In this document: piece after piece, positions 57,650 through 64,000 of the stretch
How the letters are laid out: the number at the start of each line of letters is the position of its first letter
Numbering within the stretch: the stretch's first letter is position 1
Assembly (NCBI GenBank): GCA_017847875.1
Contig: JAGASN010000023.1
Span: forward strand, 1-64,000
Length of the DNA stretch: 64,000 nt
Direction: 5' to 3'
DNA from: Oscillospiraceae bacterium
GTDB lineage: Bacteria; Bacillota; Clostridia; Oscillospirales; Ruminococcaceae
The notes under the pieces: generated by a model
Databases searched by the model: none
Told to the model about the DNA's origin: nothing
The model's input: only the letters and a program-made list of their open reading frames with translations
Position numbers and translations under genes: made by a program

Positions 57650-59831
57650 TTTTATTCTTTTTCTCCTTTTTATTCTTTTTTTCCTTTTCTTCACCTAATT
57701 TAGTGCTCATTTTTTGTCCTAAAAGCATTTCGTTTTCATCTTTCCTGGCAATAAGTGGCGTATAAAGCTTTGTGTATGCTGCTCCTATGGCTCCAGTAAA
57801 AAGCACTAATTCAGGGCGTGTTTTCTCCTCACCTATATTAATTACATGTTTTTGTGAAACTCCGGGATAGGATTCAATATAGTAAATTTTTGCGATATTT
57901 AAGAAACGAGCTTTTTTTGAACAAAGTTCACACGGACTTGAAGTCGTAAATAAAAAACCATTATTTGCGCGAAAATTGTTTGAACCAAGCTGTAAAAAGG
58001 CAGTTTCTTCTGCATGAAGCGCACGGGTGTGTACTTGATTTGAATTTTCATCAATGGAGTTTTGATAATCTTTAAAGCAATAGCAAGGCGTTTTTCCGAA
58101 ATATTTAAAAGGAGAAATTTCGGAATCGAAAATTTTTTCCACCTGCTTATTTATTCCTTTCTGAAATTCATCAGAATTGTCATTTTCATAATCGCTGTAC
58201 GACATAGTTGACCAATGGTGACGAACTTCGCATAGGTCTCTATATGAGCATGGAAGTTGATTCTCGGGTTGCTGATTCCATCCTATAGAAAGAAGATGAT
58301 ATTCGCTGTCAGTAAGAACAGCACCCACTTGTCTTGAAATACAGCCTGAATTAATTTTAGCAGTTTGCGCAATCTGCATGCACCTCTCCACATTTGTTGG
58401 AAGTACAATAGCAGGATTCATAATCAAAGAAACATATCTTAATAAAGTTTTTTTCAAAATGTGAAAAGACGAATTATCTTTATAATTGTTAATCAATATA
58501 TCCGCAGATTCCAAACATTTTGAAATGTTTTGTGAAATAAACGGAGATATACACAAAAATTCCTTTGGGGCAATTTTCCCATTAGATAATTTCAAAAAAA
58601 CATCTATTAAAGAAATTGATTTGTCAGATCCCTTTTCTTTGTTTTCTGTTTTTTTCTGATGCTTTTGATCTTCTTGATTTTCTTTCTCGAGTTTGTTTTT
58701 TATATATTTTTTTAATTTGGAAATTTGTTCGACAGAATCCACTTCATTTATTTCGTTATCATTCCATTTTTTTATTTCACGAAGCCGCTTTCTACGTTCA
58801 TTTTCTTCCGTATAAATACCTAATAAAAAATAATTATTATAACGCTGTTTCAAATAAAATGATTCATAAGGATTTTTTATAGAGTCAACTGTAATCATTG
58901 TTCTCATTTTATCTTTTTTAGAAACTGTTTCTGTATTATCTTGAAAATTTTTATAATAATTAAATGCACTTAATAATTTTATTGCGGAATTGATTTCTTC
59001 TGCTATATATGTATAAGCATCTTCTAAAAAATCTCCTTCCCCAAAAGGGTTTTTAAACATTCTTAAATTATTTCCTAAACATTGCAAAGCTTTTGTGGGC
59101 AAACTTTTATTTTCTTCGCTAAGATTAGTCCAAAGTTCCTTTGCTGTGTCTGGCAAAAAATCATATATATATTCTTTAAGAATGGTATAAATTATATGAT
59201 TTTTAAATCCGTTTTTTTTCTTTCTTTTTTTAACATAATTGTCAAAAAGACCAGCGAGATTTTCATTATTTATTTTGACTACTATTTCGTTATCACCTGA
59301 AGCAGGCTTCTTTTTTGCTATGCTGTATTTTAGTCCCAAATCTAATAGTTCATTTTTAAATGATTTTAAATTAGACACAGCGTTTTTTGTTAGCTTAAAA
59401 GAAAAAGTTTTTTGGTAAAAATCATTAATATATTTTATTTCTTCTTCCGTATATTTTTTATCTATTATTTTTTCTGTATAATTGATGAAATCATTTTTTT
59501 CATGCAGTAAAATATTGCGAGTTATGAGTGAACTTACATCTATTCTATAAAAATTTTTCCAATTTTCTTTTGCAAAAGTATAAAGTATACGGTATTCGTG
59601 GTTCTCTATTAAATTCGTATTTCCATACCCGGGAACAGGGAGATTTAAATCATTGAATGTGTTTTCGAGTAAAGATGCAGTAGTAGAAACACCAGATCCG
59701 GTTTTACCACAAAGACCGAGAATAATAAAATCCTTTTGCGCATCATAAAGATGGTCTATAATTTTGTAAGATGGCATTTCAGGAAAAGAAATTTTAGTTT
59801 CAGGGTTATCAACTTGTTTAGTAGAACACAT
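57606..59831 (-). CDS. anti-phage-type dCTP/dCMP deaminase with N-terminal P-loop domain
   Basis: A 741-residue protein. The N-terminal domain opens with ILGLCGKTGSGVSTTAS (about 38-53), a P-loop in which the usual Lys is Val. A long Lys/Glu-rich middle follows. The C-terminal cytidine-deaminase domain has NSGCISRQVGAVLTD, HAEETAFL (His606, Glu608) and SSPCELCSKKAR (Cys634, Cys637), the complete zinc site. This order matches anti-phage deaminases that remove dCTP during infection. The C-terminal tail GEEKEKKNKKEKKNKNEK is strongly basic. ATG 59831 has AGGAGG 8 nt upstream. Much more AT-rich than the core genes, which suggests transfer. Confidence 0.87.
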   Translation of the reverse strand: MCSTKQVDNPETKISFPEMPSYKIIDHLYDAQKDFIILGLCGKTGSGVSTTASLLENTFNDLNLPVPGYGNTNLIENHEYRILYTFAKENWKNFYRIDVSSLITRNILLHEKNDFINYTEKIIDKKYTEEEIKYINDFYQKTFSFKLTKNAVSNLKSFKNELLDLGLKYSIAKKKPASGDNEIVVKINNENLAGLFDNYVKKRKKKNGFKNHIIYTILKEYIYDFLPDTAKELWTNLSEENKSLPTKALQCLGNNLRMFKNPFGEGDFLEDAYTYIAEEINSAIKLLSAFNYYKNFQDNTETVSKKDKMRTMITVDSIKNPYESFYLKQRYNNYFLLGIYTEENERRKRLREIKKWNDNEINEVDSVEQISKLKKYIKNKLEKENQEDQKHQKKTENKEKGSDKSISLIDVFLKLSNGKIAPKEFLCISPFISQNISKCLESADILINNYKDNSSFHILKKTLLRYVSLIMNPAIVLPTNVERCMQIAQTAKINSGCISRQVGAVLTDSEYHLLSIGWNQQPENQLPCSYRDLCEVRHHWSTMSYSDYENDNSDEFQKGINKQVEKIFDSEISPFKYFGKTPCYCFKDYQNSIDENSNQVHTRALHAEETAFLQLGSNNFRANNGFLFTTSSPCELCSKKARFLNIAKIYYIESYPGVSQKHVINIGEEKTRPELVLFTGAIGAAYTKLYTPLIARKDENEMLLGQKMSTKLGEEKEKKNKKEKKNKNEKTEGYSTDSKNN

Positions 59832-59986
59832 GCAATCCACCTCCTATTAAATTAATAACAAACAAGAATATAAAATGTTACATATTGTTTGTAAATTCTA
59901 CGATTTAACAATATTTCCATCTAATAATTAGTAAAATCGACTAAAAATTTGTGTTTCAAATAATTATTTAATTTAAATTAGAATAC

Positions 59987-60019
59987 GAAAAAAGCGTCCG
60001 TGAATTACGGGCGTTTTTT
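59987..60019. terminator. terminator-like hairpin before parA
   Basis: AAAAAAGCGTCCGT-GAATT-ACGGGCGTTTTTT, 25 bp before parA. It may block read-in to parA or act as attenuator. The rest of 59832-59986 is AT-rich with no gene. Confidence 0.7.
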
Positions 60020-60043
60020 AATACAAATGAAAGGAGTAACCCC

Positions 60044-60865
60044 ATGAAACCAAAAGTAATTGCCGTTGCAAATCAAAAAGGCGGCGTCGGGAAAAGCACG
60101 ACAGTGTATAACCTCGGTGCCGGTCTTGCGATGAACGGCAAAAAAGTTCTTCTTGTGGATGTTGACCCGCAGGGAGATCTCACAAAAATGCTGGGTCTTC
60201 GGAAACCCCATGAGTTGCCGCTGACACTGAGTAATGTCATGAACGATGTTGTGTCCGGTGTTGGCGGCAATGATGAACATCCGGAAATTAAGCACCACTA
60301 TGAGGGATTTGATTTTATCCCTGCAAACAGAACCCTGTCCGCTGTGGAGGTGGGTTTAGTAAACGTAATGAGCAGAGAAACTGTCCTGCGGCAGTACATT
60401 AATAGAGTAAAGAAAGATTACGATTATGTACTGCTCGATTGCAGACCTTCTCTCGGTATGCTGGTTATTAATGCCTTGTCCGCTTCGGATTATGTTCTTA
60501 TCCCTGTACAGGCTGATTATCTTGCTGCCGAGGATATGACTGAACTTATAGGTACTGTCCAGAGTATCAAACGGCAAATCAATCCGAAGTTAAAAGTCGG
60601 TGGAATCTTTCTGACGATGGCAAATGAAACCAATTTCAGAAAAGACATTGTAGTGTCAGTAAAAGAAAACTACGGCAAACATCTTCCGGTGATGAAATCT
60701 GTAATTCCTTCTACGGTGCGTCTTGCAGAAATAAGCACCGCCAACAAAAGTATTTTCCGACACGAACCAACCGGACGTGCTGCTGAAAGCTATAGAACAC
60801 TTGTAAAGGAGGTGATGGAAATTGGTGAAAAACAGCTCAGCAAGCCTTCTAACATCAGTAGATGA
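60044..60865 (+). CDS. parA: ParA-family partition ATPase
   Basis: A 273-residue MinD/ParA ATPase. Deviant Walker A KGGVGKSTTVYNLGAGLA, Walker A' VDVDPQGDLT and Walker B YDYVLLDCRPSLG. It lacks a DNA-binding N-terminal extension, so it is the short Soj type. With parB it would help keep an excised element through cell division; such pairs are common on Firmicute conjugative elements. AAAGGAGTAACCCC precedes the ATG. Confidence 0.93.
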   Translation: MKPKVIAVANQKGGVGKSTTVYNLGAGLAMNGKKVLLVDVDPQGDLTKMLGLRKPHELPLTLSNVMNDVVSGVGGNDEHPEIKHHYEGFDFIPANRTLSAVEVGLVNVMSRETVLRQYINRVKKDYDYVLLDCRPSLGMLVINALSASDYVLIPVQADYLAAEDMTELIGTVQSIKRQINPKLKVGGIFLTMANETNFRKDIVVSVKENYGKHLPVMKSVIPSTVRLAEISTANKSIFRHEPTGRAAESYRTLVKEVMEIGEKQLSKPSNISR

Positions 60866-61754
60866 CCTTTTCACGACCCAAGAGGAACGTGATGAAGCAA
60901 AGAGAGAAACGATTATGGAAATCCCTTTATCACAAATATCGGATTTCCCAAATCACCCTTTCAAAGTCAAAATGGACGAATCCATGTCGGATTTAGTCGA
61001 AAGTGTGAAGTCATACGGTGTCCTCTCCCCCGTAATTGTAAGGCCAAAGGATAGCGGAGAATACGAAATGATAGCCGGACATCGGCGCAAAAAAGCAAGT
61101 GAACTTGCAGGAAAAGGCAGTATCAAATGTATTGTTCAGGATGTGACCGATGATGAAGCAATTATTCTCATGGTTGACAGCAACCTACAGAGGGAACAAC
61201 TTCTTCCTTCCGAGAAAGCTTTTGCTTATAAGATGAAACTTGATGCGATGAAACGGCAAGGAGGACGGCCAAAAGAAAATGGTGTCCCACTGGGACACCA
61301 TTTTTTAGAAGGAAAATCAAGAGAGATTTTAGCGGATAATTCTCCAGATAGTAACACCCAAATTCAAAGATATATCCGTCTTACCCATCTTTCACAACCG
61401 CTTCTTGATATGGTGGATGAAAACAAAATTGCCATGCGTCCGGCCGTGGAACTTTCGTACCTTACCGAAAACGAGCAGGAAATATTGCTGAACACTATGG
61501 AGTGGGAAGATTGCACTCCCTCACATGTGCAAGCAATTAAAATGCGCCAGTTTTCACAGGAAGGAAAGTTAAACGAAGGAGTAATCCAGTCAATTCTGCA
61601 AGAAGAAAAACCGAATCAAAAGGAACAGTTCCGCATGCCGAAAGACCGCATTTCCAAATATTTTGCAGCGGGGACGAGTAGCCAGAAAATTGAAGAAACT
61701 ATCATCAAGGCATTGGAACTTTATCGCAAACGACAAAAAGATTTAGAACGATAA
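60822..61754 (+). CDS. parB: ParB-family partition protein
   Basis: A 310-residue ParB. The N-terminal CTPase-like domain contains IPLSQISDFPNHPFKV, GVLSPVIVRPKDSGEYEMIAGHRRKKAS (ParB box) and LMVDSNLQREQLLPSEKAFAYKM. A helix-turn-helix follows (SREILADNSPDSNTQIQRYIRL). It overlaps parA by 44 nt; TTG 60822 follows AAAGGAGGTGATGG. A 29-nt perfect palindrome (61276-61304) lies inside the gene. Confidence 0.92.
   Translation: MVKNSSASLLTSVDDLFTTQEERDEAKRETIMEIPLSQISDFPNHPFKVKMDESMSDLVESVKSYGVLSPVIVRPKDSGEYEMIAGHRRKKASELAGKGSIKCIVQDVTDDEAIILMVDSNLQREQLLPSEKAFAYKMKLDAMKRQGGRPKENGVPLGHHFLEGKSREILADNSPDSNTQIQRYIRLTHLSQPLLDMVDENKIAMRPAVELSYLTENEQEILLNTMEWEDCTPSHVQAIKMRQFSQEGKLNEGVIQSILQEEKPNQKEQFRMPKDRISKYFAAGTSSQKIEETIIKALELYRKRQKDLER
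61276..61304. promoter_or_regulatory. 29-nt palindrome inside parB (candidate parS or internal hairpin)
   Basis: Arms of 14 nt centred on C61290, with TGGTGTCCCA-C-TGGGACACCA in the middle, encoding NGVPLGHH. It ends in a T-run, so it might also act as a hairpin terminator. Confidence 0.55.
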
Positions 61755-61758
61755 AAGA

Positions 61759-61783
61759 AAAAGCACTCAATAAGAGTGCTTGT
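61759..61783 (+). terminator. parAB terminator
   Basis: AAAGCACTC-AATAA-GAGTGCTTGTTT directly after the parB stop. Confidence 0.7.
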
Positions 61784-61824
61784 TTATAGGAGGTTAGGCT
61801 ATAGTCATATATTAGATATAGGTT

Positions 61825-62145
61825 TTATATATGACCGATAATACTGATGGATTCATATTGAATAATAGCAGCCATTACACAATTACGAATTTGGTAATCT
61901 GATTCAAAAAGATGTATTTCGATAAGATTACAGCAACAGACGAGAAGAAGGATGCATATTTTCTTGCCCAAGCCCTTTTTGAACGTAGCTTTCTCAAATT
62001 CATGTTTGATAAAAGCTTTTGTTGTCCCTATTACAAAATCGATGAGCATAAAAACGACAAGGGAAATGAAAAATTCATTAAAATCCCCAAAAAGGGTATT
62101 AAAACAGAGGTAGATAAATTGATATGCTGTTTTGTTGAAAAACAT
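61825..62145 (-). CDS. holin-like small membrane protein (TcdE/phage_holin_4 type), short
   Basis: A 106-residue membrane protein. LVVFMLIDFVIGTTKAFIKHEF and the basic KKGLGKKICILLLVCC are typical of the TcdE-like holin family, which normally runs to about 130-140 residues. The frame stops after AIIQYESISIIGHI, where family members continue with an amphipathic end, so it looks truncated. AAGGGGGTTTTATT precedes the ATG. A role in cell lysis or export is not assured. Confidence 0.65.
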   Translation of the reverse strand: MFFNKTAYQFIYLCFNTLFGDFNEFFISLVVFMLIDFVIGTTKAFIKHEFEKATFKKGLGKKICILLLVCCCNLIEIHLFESDYQIRNCVMAAIIQYESISIIGHI

Positions 62146-62287
62146 AATAAAACCCCCTTAAAAAAATCAAAACTATATCGTACAATTTACAAGATTATCT
62201 TACCTCCATAGTGACATTCTCTATAAAGAGATTTAATCATGTCCTAACTAAAGGTAAGGTATTTTTTGTTTCGTAAAATCACCTCCA

Positions 62288-62316
62288 ATAAAAAAGGCTG
62301 CAAAACTTGCAGCCGT
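62288..62316 (-). terminator. minus-strand hairpin with T-run
   Basis: GGCTGCAA-GT-TTTGCAGCC-TTTTTT on the minus strand, downstream of the second tiny ORF. It is followed by an orphan GGAGGTGA ribosome site whose downstream frame has ACG instead of ATG. Confidence 0.65.
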
Positions 62317-62348
62317 AATTTGTATATAAACAAGGGTATCCCCTTGGG

Positions 62349-62393
62349 CTACAACAACAAATATTTTGTTTTCAACACAAAACTTTTTCTCAT
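62349..62393 (-). CDS. 14-codon leader ORF 2
   Basis: Encodes MRKSFVLKTKYLLL. Strong ribosome site TTTGGAGGTTTAGAAA. It lies between two hairpins, an arrangement suggesting attenuation rather than a functional protein. Confidence 0.45.
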   Translation of the reverse strand: MRKSFVLKTKYLLL

Positions 62394-62410
62394 TTTCTAA
62401 ACCTCCAAAT

Positions 62411-62447
62411 AAAAAAGTGTGTAGGCATTTTTTAACACCTACACACT
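62411..62447 (-). terminator. minus-strand hairpin between the leader ORFs
   Basis: GTGTGTAGG-N12-CCTACACAC-TTTTTT. Confidence 0.7.
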
Positions 62448-62478
62448 ACATGTAATGTAACTTCATTACATAAAATGT

Positions 62479-62526
62479 TTATTGTAGATGCAGTCGTATG
62501 ATTTTTCCAACAGTAATAAGAGTCAT
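62479..62526 (-). CDS. 15-codon leader ORF 1
   Basis: Encodes MTLITVGKIIRLHLQ. AAAGGAGAACTTTAA precedes the ATG, and a consensus-like promoter lies 36 bp upstream. Confidence 0.5.
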   Translation of the reverse strand: MTLITVGKIIRLHLQ

Positions 62527-62561
62527 TTAAAGTTCTCCTTTATGTTCTTTTCTTTAGCTTA

Positions 62562-62590
62562 AATATATCACTATTTTAAGTGTTTTTCAA
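62562..62590 (-). promoter_or_regulatory. promoter of the leader region
   Basis: Minus strand TTGAAA (62585-62590), 17 bp, TATATT (62562-62567). Confidence 0.7.
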
Positions 62591-62654
62591 TTAACAATAC
62601 TGACGAAATTCATCCCATCTTTATATGCGTTACGTAAAACATGATAGAAAAGCA

Positions 62655-62684
62655 TTGACTTTTAAGTGTGCATAAAGATATAAT
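62655..62684 (+). promoter_or_regulatory. promoter reading towards the adhesin gene
   Basis: TTGACT (62655-62660), 18 bp, TATAAT (62679-62684). Confidence 0.75.
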
Positions 62685-63067
62685 ATATATGTTACTTTTT
62701 AAATGAGAAAGATTGCCCTAACCAAAAAGGTTTGGGCAATCTTTTTATATCCAAATATCTCTCCGAAAGAAGGTGTTTAAGAAGTTAAACAAACTCTAAA
62801 ATCCAAAAGTAAAGGAGGTCATCAAAAAATATCCACTTACAAGGGGATACTAGATAGTTTGAGCACAATCACGAAAGATCAATTTGTGCCGGTGCTCATT
62901 TTTTGTTCCCCCTCTCCATACCTCTCCCCTTTAATTACCGGCTGTTTACCGGCTGAAAGAGAGAAGCTAATCATTATCAAGACAAAACTAAATATTAAAG
63001 AAAAAGCAGATTAAAGACTCACAAGTTTATGTGGGTCTTTTTTTATTGCACCAAAGGAGGCAAAAAT
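62685..63067 (+). promoter_or_regulatory. 383-nt leader with three hairpins before the adhesin gene
   Basis: Downstream of the promoter are AGATTGCCC-N12-GGGCAATCT-TTTT (62707-62746), GAGCAC-N25-GTGCTC-ATTTTTT (62861-62905) and AAGACTCACA-AGTTTA-TGTGGGTCTTTTTTT (63012-63043). Between the first two is an AAAGGAGGT site with no canonical start codon after it. All three could stop transcription, so expression of the adhesin is probably controlled in this leader. Confidence 0.55.
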
Positions 63068-64000
63068 ATGACTTACACAAAAAGAGCAGCAGCACTTCTT
63101 CTTGCGCTGATGATGGTTTTCACCGGCGCTGTACAGGCTTTCGCAGCCACCCAGATGACCATGGCGGTTATCGCACTTCCGAGATCCGCCGATACCAATA
63201 AAGGCGATTGGGGCCTTGCAGAACTCTACCTCATGGGCGGATGGGAAACGATTGAAACCGATAACTACCTGGTCTATTGCAAAGATTCCCACAGCGGTCC
63301 AGTAGTCTATTGCATTGAACCTGGTTATGGAGTTAGAACCGGAAATGTTCTCTCTCAGGCAAATGATTCCACCTATTGGAACAACTACCCCAGCAATATG
63401 AATCCTACACTTTCTCCGGACGGTATCAAAACCGTTCTCGGAAGACTTCTTCAGTATGGTTGGAGAGGTAACGGCAATACAAGCTGGAACACTACTAATG
63501 CTTCCCATAGACAGGAAGTCGCAGAACTCATTGCAACCCAGATGCTTGTTTGGGAAGTAGTAGTTGGTGAAAGAACTCTCTCTTTCAGCCACGTAGATGC
63601 AAGCAGAAGAGGTTATGACAGCGTAATGGACAGTATCTCTTCCGGAAATCCTCTCTATGATGACATCTGGGACGCATACGATTCCATTGAGTACGCAGTA
63701 CAGAAGCATACGCTGCTTCCTAGCTTTATGAGTGATAACGAAGCTACCGCTCCTACCCATGAACTTGTCTGGAATGGTTCCAGATATGAAATCACTCTTA
63801 CTGATACCAATGGTGTTATTCGTGAATGCGGACTTAAAACCGATTCCACCGACCTCAAATGTGAAATCAGCGGAAACAAAATCACCTTCTATACCACCAA
63901 CCCCGATGTTTCTGAAATCCTTGTAGTTGCAGAAAAAGAAGCAAGCGTTAACAACTTCCTTGTCTGGACTGACGGTAACACCGGTGCAGGAGATCAGGAC
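63068..64000 (+). CDS. thioester-domain (TED) surface adhesin, N-terminal part
   Basis: A secreted protein of at least 311 residues, running off the window. Signal peptide KRAAALLLALMMVFTGAVQAFAA. The mature part has VVYCIEPGYGV (Cys82) and ATQMLVWEV (Gln158), the Cys and Gln that form the internal thioester of TED adhesins, with the expected TQxxxW pattern. Such domains bond covalently to host surfaces and usually head long, sortase-anchored stalks. AAAGGAGGCAAAAAT precedes the ATG. Typical cargo of gut Firmicute conjugative elements. Confidence 0.82.
   Translation, partial: MTYTKRAAALLLALMMVFTGAVQAFAATQMTMAVIALPRSADTNKGDWGLAELYLMGGWETIETDNYLVYCKDSHSGPVVYCIEPGYGVRTGNVLSQANDSTYWNNYPSNMNPTLSPDGIKTVLGRLLQYGWRGNGNTSWNTTNASHRQEVAELIATQMLVWEVVVGERTLSFSHVDASRRGYDSVMDSISSGNPLYDDIWDAYDSIEYAVQKHTLLPSFMSDNEATAPTHELVWNGSRYEITLTDTNGVIRECGLKTDSTDLKCEISGNKITFYTTNPDVSEILVVAEKEASVNNFLVWTDGNTGAGDQD

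Noticed and set aside
61801..61900. A small plus-strand frame MTDNTDGFILNN opposite the holin end
   Set aside because: No ribosome site, antisense to the holin-like gene, and stops after 23 codons.

Overview
The window looks like a chromosome segment of a Clostridia-type member of the Bacillota, probably an uncultured gut relative of the Oscillospirales. This rests on gene content: DUF1934-argS, DUF4364, DUF5685 and TIGR04076 families, an mreBCD-PBP2 shape operon, a Firmicute-type LexA with GAAC-N4-GTTC boxes, lipoproteins with Gram-positive leaders, strong AGGAGG ribosome sites and frequent TTG starts. Most of the sequence (about 5.1-54.5 kb) is an ordinary core region. The placement to family is inference from memory, not a search.

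Layout: 0-5 kb carries a short DtxR/MntR repressor, an IS110-family insertion sequence, a VanZ-like protein, a tRNA-Leu(CAG) and an orphan solute-binding lipoprotein. 5-16 kb: lexA, a probable small RNA, an iron alcohol dehydrogenase, two peptidases and the shape operon mreB-mreC-mreD-PBP2. 15-29 kb: an Rrf2 regulator, ispDF, tmk, an ABC-F ATPase behind a leader that looks like a ribosome-controlled attenuator, adenosine deaminase, proC, a glycosyltransferase and cysK. 28.8-36.7 kb: a pseudouridine-phosphate glycosidase fused to a long disordered tail and a zinc knuckle, thpR, ddl, murI and argS. 37-47 kb is rich in lipoproteins, with an ECF sigma factor and its membrane partner. 47-55.4 kb: a ZIP transporter, Nudix hydrolases, tRNA-Arg(CCT), a J-domain protein whose only plausible start is ACG, a MarR regulator, a MATE exporter and a SagB-type oxidoreductase.

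At 55.8 kb a tRNA-Leu(CAA) gene is cut in its anticodon arm and the sequence changes character. From there to the end the DNA looks like the left part of an integrated conjugative element. It has an AT-rich nucleotide-directed defence module (an anti-phage-type dCTP/dCMP deaminase, a membrane-anchored dUTPase/dCTP-deaminase-fold protein and a 66-residue zinc protein), then ParA and ParB, a short holin-like protein, a leader region with tiny ORFs and hairpins, and a thioester-domain surface adhesin running off the edge.

Two repeat systems stand out. Composite palindromes (two hairpins plus a GGATGAGGGAT or TGAGGGATTGTAA tail) fill more than twenty intergenic gaps between 5.1 and 54.5 kb but were not seen in the acquired right end. 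Separately, a roughly 180-nt cassette ending in a copy of the local tRNA-Leu 3' end lies downstream of both tRNA-Leu genes, and its closing helix co-varies between the two loci. The best candidates for new biology are the deaminase module, the tRNA-mimicking cassette and the pseudouridine glycosidase fusion.
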